Shown one piece after another: positions 44,401 through 55,855 of a stretch of DNA of 64,000 nucleotides (position 1 is the first letter of the stretch; every line of letters starts with the position of its first letter). The stretch comes from Limnomonas spitsbergensis. Its lineage: Eukaryota; Chlorophyta; Chlorophyceae; Chlamydomonadales. The stretch spans positions 1,757,001 through 1,821,000 of the forward strand of contig JAYJMM010000120.1 in the NCBI GenBank assembly GCA_037349105.1. The letters run 5' to 3'. The position numbers were made by a program, and so were the translations under genes. Below the pieces are notes generated by a model. That model searched no databases. It worked only from the letters and a program-made list of their open reading frames with translations, and was not told where the DNA came from.

Positions 44401-46297
44401 AGTGCTGTTTTTTCCATCCTCTTGCAAAACCAGTCTTCTGCAGATCTGGCTGGCTCAGCTCAGATAAGAGGGGGGACCTGGAATAAAGGACATGAAAATC
44501 AAGATGTGTGAATAAAGAGTGGATACCTGACTTAAGGCATTCTGGAACTCAGTGGCAGTGATATGGGAGCTTGCATGGCTGAGGGGCAGCATGGGGCAGG
44601 GGCATGGCTTCCTGACAAGCCACCTTTGCCCCAAATTTGCAGCCTCAGGAGTAGGGAATGGTGCAAAAATTGGGTGGGCAGTCTTAATGAGCTACTCTCA
44701 GGCTCTCTGAATCACCAGACATCATAGCAACCAGACAGGTTTGGAGTGAATTCCAATCCATCAAAGACAGCCCTGATGTGGGCCACATGGAAGGCCATAT
44801 CTGCATGTTGGATTGGCCAGATGACCCAGGGATGGTGGCAATGTCTCCGTCTATGCCCCACCTACACCCACTGAAGGTTCTACCTCCACCGGGTTTTGGC
44901 CACTTTTCAGGCTCAGCCGCCGCAAGTTTGGTACCCAGCGGGGCAGTTTTTGGCATCTAACTGCCATACCGATTCAAATGATACCCCAACAGGCCTCAAT
45001 AAATCGTGTATGGCAAGCTGATTACAGCACTTGACGATGTAGCAACACACCAGGTCGATCGAGGCAGTTCCTAGAGAGATTACTTCAAATGGCAGTTGGC
45101 ACTGCTAGTGTGAACCAGGTTGGGACGGCGGGTCAAACCTCAGTACCCCTAAAACGTGTCGATACATCTGACCCGCCCTGTACGGCATTTCATACGTCGT
45201 ATTCCACAAGCCACGCTCAGGCGTTTTCTTTCTTTCTTTCTAGCACACATTACCCCGGGGCTCTTTTTGTTCAACTTGGTGACGAAGGTGAACAAAAAAA
45301 GAGCGATGGCGATCTTGATGCGCCTACCTTTGCGTACAAGAAAGGTGTTCTGTCACCGGTTGGACTAGTCCACCCACAAGCTTAGGGTTGTAAGGGTTTA
45401 CTGCCACCCTGCATGGCTACTCCATGCATGCACGCGAGGAGGGGCGTTTGGATGACAGTACTGTTACTTGTTGAACGGCACTCAGCAGTCCTGAAATTAG
45501 AGCATCCTAAGATTTCGCTCCGTACCACGTTATAAAGCTTCATGCGGGCGCACATGCATGAGCAAGTGAGAATACTCCCACGGGCTTATCTACATGGCGT
45601 TGAATAGATTGCACGCAGAGTTGGGCAACTTACGGTCAGCCTCATTCGTTGCCATGAGATTTTTGGGTCCTTCAATTGGAGTAAACATTGCTGTTTCGCT
45701 GCGGAACACACGACCAGTATCTTATGTTATACACCCGATTTCCTGCTACAGTGTCAGAGTCCAACACTGATTGCACGATCCTGGTTGCACGATCCAGGAT
45801 TGTGACACCTTGAACAGCAGAAACAGCTTGAAATCTTGACACGCTCGGCCTCCGTCATACTTGGCGCTCACAAGGCTTTTCTAAATGAATTCTGAAATCT
45901 CATGAAGGCTCGTGCCTGAGCATCTTTCCTCTATCTACGGCAGTACCAGGGGTACCCTTGGTAATACTTGCTGACTCGCATGACAAAAATGGATACCGGA
46001 TTGCATCCGTTGATGACATATTTCCCTAAATCCTGAACCCTAACCCCAACGTCCCACCCGTAGGCGAGCCTGCGCGATATCGTCGAAGGGCACCACTACT
46101 CTATCGACATGATCCTGGCAGTCGTCGTGACGTGGGCCTGCTGGACTTGGCTCCAGTGGGTCTACCCGGAAGCTGCCCGGAAGCTGCCGCCTCGCCCCAG
46201 GGGCGCCCCCCCTGATGGGCTGCACCCCTGGGTGTTGGCCCTGGTGGCTTTCACCTTGGTTACAGCTGGCGTTATTGTAGTTGGAGGCAAAGCCTGA
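36961..46297 (+). CDS. sphingomyelin/inositolphosphorylceramide synthase-like membrane protein (PAP2_C family)
   Basis: Ten exons: 36997-37065 (ATG 36997; in-frame ATG also at 36961), 37348-37439, 37785-37844, 38173-38224, 38731-38868, 39877-40001, 41310-41374, 43495-43579, 44023-44092, 46064-46297. All nine junctions keep phase, giving 329-341 residues, normal for the family. Exon 6 has the RVLRVICFMSTVLPNP segment, exon 8 GGCNDLIFSGH, exon 10 GHHYSIDMI. The last two supply the His and the His-x3-Asp catalytic triad of sphingolipid synthases. Hydrophobic helices lie in exons 2-3, 5, 6, 8-9 and 10. Such enzymes move a phospho-head group from a phospholipid to ceramide in Golgi or plasma membrane; plant PDCT is a related alternative, and the substrate cannot be read here. 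Intron 3 appears to use a GC donor (GGGAG|GCAAGT). Exons 6, 7 and 8 are each followed by a tandem array built from their own 3' ends. Confidence 0.9.
37570..37725. repeat. 18-bp minisatellite in intron 2 of the synthase-like gene
   Basis: About eight copies of GATCCATGGATGAAGCA with variants, carrying GGATCC-like and AGATCT sites. Confidence 0.9.
37983..38070. repeat. telomere-like CCCTAAA units and a 75-bp duplication in intron 3
   Basis: ACCCTAAACCCTAAACCCTA at about 37985. The block TTCAGGTTGGAA, TTCGCTCCTCACCCTAAACC occurs twice. Confidence 0.75.
38337..38470. repeat. long CTG/CAG trinucleotide tract
   Basis: Over 30 nearly uninterrupted CTG triplets, intron 4 of the synthase-like gene. 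Confidence 0.95.
38487..38580 (+). repeat. interspersed repeat family B copy
   Basis: ACGGCGCGGATGTGGCTTCG, GCCCAGGCTGCGCCGTTTCC, CACGCCTCCCACAGGGCGTA, then CTTTCTTTCTTTCTT. This is the best-preserved plus-strand copy. Confidence 0.8.
39265..39612. repeat. 51-bp minisatellite in intron 5 of the synthase-like gene
   Basis: About seven copies of a unit with GATGTGCTGCCTCTG, TCCATGGATCTGCTTCAT and AGATCTAATGGATCAAG. The 51-bp period keeps plus-strand frames open; these are not taken as coding. Confidence 0.95.
39972..40885. repeat. 67-bp minisatellite made of exon 6 3' end + 5' splice site + intron start
   Basis: Thirteen copies counting the exon's own end, plus a degenerate fourteenth at about 40860. 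Each has CCCAACCCTGGACCGGGCTG and CTACGCAAG, matching the last 29 exon bases with one change. GT(A/G)GTAACAGATGAACATAA-type intron sequence follows. Nearly every unit keeps AAG|GT. Confidence 0.95.
41241..42660. repeat. 69-bp minisatellite made of exon 7 3' end + 5' splice site
   Basis: Fifteen copies at 41356-42385, each with GGATACACGACAATAAGAG (the last 19 bases of exon 7), then GTGAGGCTGGGGTAGGGAGG. Older degenerate copies (GGATACGCAATAACAAGA, GGATACGCAGTAACAAGAGA) follow to about 42600. Sixty-nine is a multiple of three, so 360- and 468-codon frames appear on opposite strands as artefacts. Confidence 0.95.
42770..42960. repeat. duplicated block with GT and G tracts
   Basis: Two copies of a block with GATGATGGTGTGTGTGTG, a G run, then TATTCAGGATGTCCAC and a CACACGCTTGCCACGC segment. 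Confidence 0.8.
43070..43262 (+). repeat. interspersed repeat family A copy (TAGTGAGTGG subtype)
   Basis: TAGTGAGTGGTATACCACTA head, GGCCGGAGGCCGGTCCAGGT core, CCTACTAAATAAAAATAAAC tail. In intron 7 of the synthase-like gene. Confidence 0.85.
43552..43700. repeat. 37-bp minisatellite made of exon 8 3' end + 5' splice site
   Basis: Four copies of CACCATTAGCTCACATGACC, TATTACAG|GTGATATGG. The first 28 bases are the end of exon 8 (coding for the segment after SGH) and the rest is intron start. Copies after the first are intronic duplicates. Confidence 0.95.
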
Positions 46298-46530
46298 ATA
46301 GTCAGGCCATGGGCATGTTTACTTATCTTAGCTGCTAGCGTTTTCGTGACTGGAGGCAAAGATTGATGCCTGACAAATGGCATCTGTCTGTGGTAGGCGG
46401 TACGCCCCTATTTTGTGAGTTGCTGGCGTTTTCGTGACACGAGGCTAAGCTTGATGACTGATGCCAGAAGGATGCTGAATCATCATGGCAAGCATTGACT
46501 TCGTTAGGCGCTGGCGTTTTTGTGACCGTG
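46267..46530 (+). repeat. degenerate repeats of the last coding segment and stop codon
   Basis: GCTGGCGTTATTGTAGTTGG, AGGCAAAGCCTGA at the end of exon 10 is echoed at about 46332 (GCTAGCGTTTTCGTGACTGG), 46427 (GCTGGCGTTTTCGTGACACG) and 46510 (GCTGGCGTTTTTGTGACCG). Confidence 0.6.
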
Positions 46531-47649
46531 GTTTAATGGGGGGGAATGAGGACCCTGACCCGTCCAGGCGTTTTGAGCGTTACTTTTGTTGTTGCAGCGT
46601 CTACGCTCTTCGCAATACGCATCTAGCTAGTTATATTTTTTTAAAGAGTCTTGCTTTCGTATTTACCTCTATCTCCTGAGGACATTCAGGGGTGCAGGGT
46701 CGAGGGAGGGACCGTACGGCAACCCCTAGATCTCTGACGAGGACGTTTGGGGTCAAGGGATAAACCACAACCCCGAACTCTCACCTGAGAATGATCAGAG
46801 TTCATTCCCACGCTACTGCTCGGAGGTTGTGTTGGTTGCTTTATTGCTTGCGCAGGGGGTTCACTGGTTTTCGCGCGCTATCCCAGCGTATTTCGTGTCT
46901 GTACCACTTGACGGGCACATGCCCCATGCATAAAATGTGATGCCCTGCTGGACAGTAAAAAGTACCAAACTGCAACCCTGGGATCTCTCCTGAGGGCGTA
47001 AGGGGTCAAAGGACCGTGGCTTCGGGATCTCACCGGAGAACGTGCATGGTTCAGCGTCAAGGTACCTCAGACGCAGGATATCTCCTGAGGTCCGTTCAGG
47101 GTTGAGGGGCAAGCTTGCAAACATAATCCCCAGATATTTCCAGAGGTCGTCCAGGCGGACAAACCGTAACCCCGGATCCCACTTGAGGACATTTAGGGGT
47201 CAGGGGTAAACTATAACCTCGGGGTTCTCACTTCATGATGTTCAGGGTCCAGAATTAAATCATTACCGGATCTATCGAGAGGACAGTCAGGGTCAAGGGA
47301 AATACACCATAAAACAAAGGCGTTGGAATAGGGCCTTGCAAAATGCTGGCTAATATTGGCAAGTGGTAAAATGGCAGCCAAGCACGCGAGGAAGGGTGGA
47401 AGAGTGAACAACGTTACTAGTCTCTGGCTACAAGGTACAAGGGCGCAACAAATTCCATTGCAAACATGATTCTGCGTGATTTCGTTCCTCCGACAAAAAC
47501 TGCCATACCGGTAACATTCAAAGTTGTTACATACGGTATGCAGGCTCTGATTCAAAATCGTGACAGGCCATTGAGCCCCAACAAGGCGCTTCTGACTTGT
47601 ACCCACAAACCATTTCAAAAACCATTGATGCCTGCCATGTCTGCCATTC
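46531..47649. other. 3' flank of two convergent genes, no gene seen
   Basis: The synthase-like gene (+) and the FHA gene (-) converge here. Repeated short phrases such as AGGACATT(C/T)AGGG and GGGGTCAAGGG recur between 46680 and 47290. A minus-strand TGTAA at 47527-47531 lies about 120 nt after the FHA-gene stop and may be its poly(A) signal. Confidence 0.4.
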
Positions 47650-50600
47650 TCATGGCTCTGGCTTCTTCCCATAAGCCTTGGCAACTTCTGCTTCGCCGCA
47701 TTGCGCCATCATGCCCTGCAAAAGGAGGTGCATTCGTCAGGGGATATGACGTCACAACTCTGGACGCTGCTAAAAAGGCTCGGCCACGTGTGCGCATGCA
47801 TCAGGGAAGAGGCAGGTGTATCAGTCAGGGGCTTTTGTCAGTGCTTGCTGTGGTGCACACCAAGCCACGGTTGGGGGGGCCTTGCCTGAGCGGCCGGCAC
47901 TAGACATTTTGGGACTAAACCTCGACCGAACTACGACCAGTGGCCTCAGCAGCAAGGCTTGCCGCATCAGACCTAGCGGCTGTAGGCTGTGATGTAGCTG
48001 ATTTGTAAGTGTGCAACCGAAGCACCCTAAAATGAATGTTTGGTGTCCAGAATTCGCCTGATTGTACTCAAAGGCCTTGTAACACTTAAAAGCATGCATG
48101 CAAAGGAAGAATCAGAATGGGGCATCCTATGCCTGGTGATGAAGTTAACAGTCACAACCCACAGGTCAGTGCTTGTAGCGTGTGCGGGTGGTTGTCCCGA
48201 TGTGTGCGGGTACGTGTCAAGATATATGCGCGAAACACGTACGGGTACATATCCACGGTTGTGCACGCTTTGGTGAAATTATGCTGGTTGATAGTCCATG
48301 GGGGGCAATAGCTATCACATTACTCCAGGTGCAGTGAATGCCTTAACCTGTTTGCAGACACCTGTCCAAAGCAATCATACTTAATTGCCGATACCCCCCA
48401 GAACGTCAACTTTTCACACAAACAGCGCATGCCCCGAGGAACACCGCCTCGCATGACACGAAAAAGCAAGCGGTGCCATGTCACATGCCCGGGGGCACAA
48501 ACCTGCAGAGAGCTCATTGTCCACATTATTTGTGCCGTATGTCGCTGTACCGGTAATTGCACACACCGTTATGGCGTGGATGGATGCAGCCTCGGCCCAT
48601 GCCGCACGGTTTCCTCAACCCTCGCACCCCTGCGGGGCAAAGTTCATTCCTTTCTTGCACACACCTGCATCATCATCTCCATCATGGGGTTGCTGCCGTC
48701 TGCCTGCTCGAAATCCACTCGCACTTGGACCCCCGGGGGCGCCCCTGCCAAGGACAAGGAGTAAGAGCAGCATTGGTCACACTTATATCACAGTATGGCA
48801 TCACAACCTGATCGAAATCTGCAAGCATTGATTACACTAATATCACAGTACCACACCCTGATCGAAATCGGCACACGTATATCACACTTATATCAAAGTA
48901 TCACAACCTGATCGAAATCCGCCAGCATCGATCACGCTTATATCACAGTAACATACCCTGATCGAAATCCGCAAGCATGGATCACACTTATATCACCGCA
49001 TCACACCCTGGTCCGATCGAAATACGCATGCGCCTCGGCCCTGTCGACGCCCTAAAAAACATGAAGTGTCGGCAGCGGAATCGGTCACACTTCATTTTGA
49101 GCATCCTGTTGCAAACCCCAGCTTTTCGTTCAAAGATTTATTTGTTGTGTGGCCATGGGGCATCTTAAAACGCATGGGACACGTGTCGAGAGATAATGCA
49201 ACCTTGAGCTTAATGAACGCATTAACGGTAAGGGCCCCAAGCAGTGTTTATTATTTTGTTGCAAAACAACTATTCAGCCACACTTGAGCTCCCTTCTGGC
49301 TTCCGGCCAGAAGTCTTGCGCATGGCCTACCATGCTACTCAGGCAGTGTCGGTAGGCTGGCCCATGATTGATCCGTATCATGCTTCTTAAGGCCGTAAGG
49401 GTGGCCTGACCTAAATGGCCTTGCAGCCGGGGGGAAATAAATGCAGGTTCCGAGCAGGGCTCAGCATGTCTTAGAAATCCTGGCCCAAGCAGCATGGCTT
49501 GCTGCACCATGCCCTCGACCATCAGCCTTGATGTAGCCTAAGTGTACACAAAAAAAGTGCACACAAGAAGAAACAGAGGGCACACAACAGAGGGCACACA
49601 AACAGAGGGCATACAAACAGAGGGCACACAAACAGAGGACACACAAACAGAGGACACACAAACAGAGGGCATACAAACAGAGGGCACACAAACAGAGGGC
49701 ACACAACAGACGGCACACAAACAGAGGACACACAAACAGAGGACACACAAACAAAGGGCATACAAACAGACGGCACACAAACAGAGGGCACACAAACAGA
49801 GGGCACACAACAGACGGCACACAAACAGAGGGCACACAAACAGTGGGCACACAAACAGAGGGCACACAACAGACGGCACACAAACAGAGGACACACAAAC
49901 AGAGGGCACACAAACAGAGGACACACAAACAGTGGGCACACAAACAGAGGGCACACAAACAGTGGGCACACAAACAGAGGACACACAAACAGTGGGCACA
50001 CAAACAGAGGGCACACAAACAGTGGGCACACAAACAGAGGGCATACAAACAGTGGGCACACAAACAGAGGACACACAAACAGAGGACACACAAACAGAGG
50101 GCATACAAACAGACGGCACACAAACAGACGGCACACAAACAGAGGACACACAAACAGAGGGCACACAAACAGAGGGCACACAAACAGAGGGCACACAACA
50201 GACGGCACACAAACAGAGGACACACAACAGACGGCACACAAACAGTGGGCACACAAACAGAGGGCATACAAACAGACGGCACACAAACAGAGGACACACA
50301 AACAGAGGACACACAAACAGAGGGCATACAAACAGACGGCACACAAACAGACGGCACACAAACAGAGGACACACAAACAGAGGATACACAAACAGACGGC
50401 ACACAAACAGTGGGCACACAAACAGAGGGCACACAAACAGACGGCACACAAACAGACGGCACACAAACAGACGGCACACAAACAGAGGGCACACAAACAG
50501 AGGGCACACAAACAGAGGACACACAAACAGAGGGCACACAAACAGAGGGCACACAAACAGAGGGCACACAAACAGAGGGCACACAAACAGAGGGCACACA

Positions 50601-53409
50601 AACAGAGGGCACACAAACAGAGGGCACACAAACAGAGGGCACACAAACAGAGGATACACAAACAGAGGGCACACAAACAGAGGGCACACAAACAAAGGGC
50701 ACACAAACAGAGGGCACACAAACAGAGGACACACAAACAGAGGGCACAAAAACAGAGGATACACAAACAGAGGACACACAAACAGAGGACACACAAACAG
50801 AGGGCACACAAACAGAGGGCACACAAACAGAGGACACACAAACAGAGGGCACACAAACAGAGGGCACACAAACAGAGGATACACAAACAGAGGGCACACA
50901 AACAGTGGGCACACAAACAGAGGGCACACAAACAGAGGGCACACAAACAGAGGGCACACAAACAGAGGGCACACAAACAGAGGGCACACAAACAGAGGGC
51001 ACACAAACAGAGGACACACAAACAGAGGGCACACAAACAGAGGACACACAAACAGACGGCACACAAACAGAGGACACACAAACAGAGGATACACAAACAG
51101 AGGGTACACAAACAGAGGGCACACAAACAGAGGACACACAAACAGACGGCACACAAACAGAGGACACACAAACAGAGGACACACAAACAGAGGGCACACA
51201 AACAGAGGACACACAAACAGAGGACACACAAACAGAGGACACACAAACAGAGGACACACAACAGACGGCACACAAACAGAGGACACACAAACAGAGGACA
51301 CACAAACAGAGGGCACACAAACAGAGGACGCACAAACAGAGGACACACAAACAGAGGACACACAAACAGAGGACACACAAACAGACGGCACACAAACAGT
51401 GGGCACACAAACAGAGGACATACAAACAGAGGGCACACAAACAGAGGGCACACAAACAGACGGCACACAAACAGAGGACATACAAACAGAGGGCACACAA
51501 ACAGACGGCACACAAACAGAGTGCACCAAAAAAAAACAGAGAGGCTCCGCTAGTCACACGACACTTTGTCATATACAGCAATGCTGATCCCCTCAATTAT
51601 TCACACGAAACTAGCCTATACGTATGAAAAACAGATGTTCCTCACGGATCATGATCCTCATAGGTACCCACCAATGGGTAGATGGGGACCGACATCTTCC
51701 CCAGCCTGCACTCACCTAATATGATGACAGATCCCGAACTAATTACATAGCTGACCCGCGGCCTCAGCTCAGTGTCGTCCAGGTAGCATGCGCTGCTATC
51801 AAACATGTCTTCACCCATCTACGGCAAACAGAAGCCATCAGTACTGTTATGTTCGATATATAAGGCGGGACGACACAATAATGATGTGCATTACTACAAT
51901 ACGGTACTACATGTCAGCCCTACGGCCGAACGGGTGCCATCCTTAATCCATGTCTCAGGGCGTATCTCCTTCTATCTTTCTTACAGTTGTATATGTCAGG
52001 TACAACAGTATACTAGTCGTGTACTGACAGGCATACAACTGATTTAAGGCATATAAGGCATAGCAGCGGTGTGAACAGGGAAGTAGGAAATTATCAAGGC
52101 CACCACCTCAATGCAACTAACCCGCCAGGCCAACACCTCAAAGCAACACACCTGCCAGGCCGACACCTCCATCTCACACAATTTTATGATGATGCAGTAT
52201 GTCAGCCTTCCGTGTCTATTTTTGTGTCTTGCAGGATGCTTTCTTACGCGGTACTTGGCCTAGGGCTGTGGGCCAGAAGCAAAGCTGGATGTACTGGGCC
52301 TGGTGCATGATGCCCTGTTGTTCAGTCCTATGGCAAATTGAGGTTTGGTCGCCATGATGTGGCTTCGTTTTATCTGGAGGACGCTAACGAAGAGTGCTGT
52401 GTATGTGGCGTGCCAGACGCATGGTGCCTTCAATGATGCTTGAATGCTGATTTTCAAGAAAAAAAGAATGATGAGGGCACGGATGCTTAAACATAGACAG
52501 CGGACCCCTGCTGCGGACAGCCTCTGCAGATTTCCCAAAGAGTGAATGCGCAGTTAACAGCTCAGATAATCATTATAGCCAACCTTAGCTACCTTGGCTA
52601 GTGCCTTACACATTCCCAAATAATGATAGCAGCCATTGCTTTGATTCGCCTTCCCTCGGGCATAAAAGAACGATTTCTTTTAGTGCTGCCCTCGTGGCAA
52701 ACTGTCGGCAAAACCTCTTAATATCCGACTGAAAACTGGCGTCGACTATCGATAAGTAGAAAATTCATGGATCCCTTACCCACAAACAATGCTTATTATG
52801 AGGGAAGGCAAAGTAAATCCATGGTACCGGTATTAGAGATAATCTCACCAATGCCTTGCAGAAGACTTGCTGCCTTTTTCTTTCCACTGTTGCATGGTGC
52901 GCCTGGATGTTTGCGCCTTGCACTTGCACATCGCATGAGGCACCGGAGCCGATTGTCACAACGTCCTGTCAGTCCGGCCACTTGATTATGTGAGATGCAC
53001 TTTGAATTCCATGAGGACAACGGGAATAGCATGTGGGCAGTGTCACGGTGTCCTGTTTTTGCTTGGACTTAACGAAGAGTGGCAAACTGGCAAGGCTTAA
53101 AATTCAAATTGTATATCAAGGCCTGTCGGTCGAGTGGCTTCAGATGCAATGTGAATTTTATGTGAACATCAGGGTGCAATCATGTGTCATGCATGGGACA
53201 TCATGAGTTCTGTCAAAAAAACAGTGAAGGAAAGCAAGGCAGTGTTCACAGGGTACCTTCGTAAACTCTAAAGTAGGCTGGTTCTCGCCAATGGTGAATG
53301 TTAACTTGCTGCTTAAGGCACGAGCTCTCAAGTCCGCACGAGATTGCGAAATCGCACAGATTCTGGCGCAGCCGGTGCCTCGACAGCGTAGAGAGGGTAG
53401 GCTATGCAT
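47650..53409 (-). CDS. FHA-domain protein with possible plastid transit peptide
   Basis: Five exons: 53257-53409, 52849-52965, 51716-51818, 48665-48744, 47650-47715. All four junctions keep phase, giving 172 residues ending GKKPEP-stop. Residues 1-34 (MHSLPSLRCRGTGCARICAI and on) are Arg/Ser/Cys-rich without acidic residues, as in plastid or mitochondrial targeting peptides. Residues about 36-140 form the FHA fold: FTIGENQPTLEF, VTIGSGASCDVQVQGANIQA, HHATVERK, SSACYLDDTELRPRVSYV, SGSVIILG. The GS and HH positions match the phosphothreonine-binding loop residues (Arg is absent from the usual GR pair). The C-terminus is Met/Glu-rich. FHA domains bind phosphothreonine peptides, so a regulatory or assembly role is likely, possibly in the chloroplast. 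Intron 3 (48745-51715) contains the 2-kb array of 15-bp repeats. Confidence 0.85.
47855..48000 (-). repeat. interspersed repeat family A copy, diverged
   Basis: In minus sense: CAGCTACATCACAGCC, GCAAGCCTTGCTGCTGAGGC, GGTTTAGTCCCAAAATG, GGCCGCTCAGGCAAGGCCC. It lies in FHA-gene intron 4. Confidence 0.6.
48566..48650 (+). repeat. interspersed repeat family B copy
   Basis: GGCGTGGATGGATGCAGCCT, CGGCCCATGCCGCACGGTTT, CCTCAACCCTCGCACCCCTG. It lies immediately beside FHA exon 48665-48744. Confidence 0.65.
48775..48990. repeat. about 52-57 bp tandem repeat
   Basis: Four copies built on CACACTTATATCACAGTA, CCTGATCGAAATCCGCAAGC and ATGGATCA. Confidence 0.85.
49262..49545. repeat. two diverged family A segments in opposite orientation
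   Basis: A plus-oriented head at 49262-49400 (TTCCGGCCAGAAGT, GGTAGGCTGGCCC) is followed by a minus-oriented segment at 49440-49545 (in minus sense GGCTACATCAAGGC, GCAAGCCATGCTGCTTGGGC). Confidence 0.5.
49550..51530. repeat. 15-bp minisatellite, about 130 copies, in FHA-gene intron 3
   Basis: Constant ACACAAACAG plus a variable five-base part (AGGGC, AGGAC, ACGGC, TGGGC, AGGAT). A few 14-bp units lack one A and shift frame. Open frames of 594-711 codons run across it on both strands and are all artefacts. Confidence 0.97.
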
Positions 53410-55855
53410 TGTTTTGATTGATCGGCTGCTCTTTGGGCTAAGAACGAATTTGTACGTCTGCTCTGACGGATGTGGAATCTCCGAGTTCGTTGCCGTCACG
53501 ACCTAGATCAGGGTGGCTAGATAGTGCTGTCAGTTGCACCAGGGGGTTGTACCAGTGGGGTGCACGGTTCCTGCTTCGCTGGTATGGATCGGTATAAATT
53601 GGGGAGTTTTGTCACCCTGTACTTCCCCAAATCCACGCCGCATCGGCGTTCCGTTTTTTCGGCCTTGATGGAGACGTTGGCACTTGGCAGCTGCCGCTTC
53701 AGAAAGGGCTTCTGGTCCCATCCCCCTGGCGACTGGCTCAGGAGCCGAAATCGTTGGTCCATCCTGTTCTCCTACTTCCCGGTTTAAAAATCTCGGGATT
53801 TTTCCCGGTTATAAAATCGCTTCCGGTTACTAGTCCCTTCAAGGATAAGATAAGCCTCTGCAATAACTTATCAAACAAAAAGGGGGGGGCGTGTAATGCG
53901 ATGACGGCAGCAAAAGCACTGCCAGAGGCTATTTCCTCGCTCGCATGCGCCAGCGACAAAGGCAAAAGTGACCATAACTTCAATTATAGTCTTAAGCTCC
54001 TGCGTCGGCACCCGAGAGACTATTTTCCCGACCTACTGATCCCCGTTGCCGATTCAAGAAGAATGAGTGAGGATCGTGTGCGCCACACCCAAATTGCCGT
54101 TAAAGCACCCCGAGTAGCAACGTTGCACAGTGTCTTTTTTTACTCAATTCCACTGTGATTTGACTCAATTCCTGCACCCTTGTTTCCTTTAAGTGTCAAT
54201 GAATGCTGCTGTTAGGCAACCGCACCGAGAGTGTGTACTGAAGCTGAGCATCAAGGCTGAGCATGCAGACTACCATACTGGCCATTTGTTGAAATCAGCC
54301 CATGTCTGCTGATCGCCCACTCTGCTTGCGCATCAGCAAGGACGCTGCTGGGATATGTCATAGTCTGATGTCGTTCAAGTTCTGCCAGTTTTGCAGCATT
54401 GCAGGTAAGTTCAGAATTTATTGATGTCTGCTTTCCTGACGCACAGCATGTGCTCTACATTCTTGCCGTAGCCCTTATCCGCTCTGCCTAGCTTGCTGTA
54501 CTTCTGCCAGCCTGATAGCTACGTTGCAGCATCTGACGTGGTGCCCTACAGAGCTTGCTGTAATTGTGCTGTTTGCCGCCTTGTCGGTTGTTGGTTGCAG
54601 TCTTGTTGATGAACGTGTGCCGTGCCAGCTTTGTTGTCTCGTAAGGAGGCCCATAACTCCATTGCAGCATGGGCAGTTGGGCTGTCACTGGAGGATCTTT
54701 AAATTTTGTCGGCATGTTTCCTGACGCGCACTTCCCACTTCGCAATGGAACTGTCCACACGCATGCAAAAGGTCTGGGGCATTTCTGATACGCGAACCAC
54801 TGCCCATGCCGTTCGCACATAGTTTGCAGTTTCCGTACGTTTGAGGATGTGTGGGGACTGTGGGTGCAACCAGAGAACTATCTGTGTGCACCTGCATGCA
54901 TGTTTGCTTGAGCAGATGCAGTCAGAATTTATGCCAACCCTGTGTTGCATGATGCATGTTTTGTTCAGTTAGATTATTATAGGAATAAGGAGGGCATGTA
55001 AGTGTACCACAAAGAAAGGGAATGTATTGTTTGCCTTCTTGTTACATGACTCGTTCTTAGACACATGAATTAGGGAAGTCCCTAGTCCCTTACGTAGTTA
55101 CGTAAGACTAGTTCCTACTCCAAAAAGGCTAGGCCGCATGGGCGCATGACTGGGGAGGAAAGATATGCACCACATTTTTCTCAAAGCCCAGGGCATCTTA
55201 CCCCAGCTTGGCCGGGTAAAACTATAAAAGTGTCCATCCCCGCTCTTAGAGTTCATCCCTGCGCGTTGGGGCACTGAAAACAAGCATGTAGCGTAAACCG
55301 GTACAAGCAAGCAGTACATACGGTCGGTGAAATAGCAAAACAATACCCCCCCTGGGCAAGTAAGCAACACATAACCACCAGGCAGTATTGTCGGAATGAG
55401 GTCCCTCGTGCAGAAGATCAGCCTCATACGTAAAACATGACGTGGGTACAAAAGCGGTAGGATAAGGACCGCCTAGAAAATTTGAGTTAAATAAAAGGGT
55501 GTTTAAGTGAAAGGCTGGTAAGGAAGTGTACAATTGTGTGCAAAACTGAAGTGATTAAAAATGTGTGTATACATGATCGAAAAGAGTGTTTAATACTTCT
55601 GCAAGTCAGTTACCGGTATGTTAGTGCTGAATCGGTGATTTATAAAGAATCATTCAAACGTAAAGGAGACCAGGGAACGGAAATAAGAGGACAGTCATCG
55701 CCTGAAGGACATAAAAGTGAAAGCCCCCCCTACACTTAACCTAAACCTCAGTATTGAAAGCCAAAAGCCATAGCTGTGAAGGTAGGAAGCATGTGCAGTG
55801 AAGAAAGTAAGTCACGTTGCAATGTGTACAAAAGCAGCGTCATGTGATTGGTTAA
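53410..55855. other. no confident gene
   Basis: Short plus-strand stretches with Cys pairs (FKFCQFCSIA before GCAG|GTAAGT at about 54407, and VPCQLCCL near 54630) could be exons of a zinc-binding protein, but I could not link them. Otherwise only short frames. Confidence 0.3.

Noticed and set aside
49461..51627. Open frames up to 711 codons with Cys/Val/Pro or Thr/Gln/Glu repeats
   Set aside because: Five long frames on both strands from one 15-bp repeat that lies inside an FHA-gene intron.
54340..54650. Cys-pair stretches near good splice sites
   Set aside because: Could be zinc-finger exons, but too short and not linkable into one frame.
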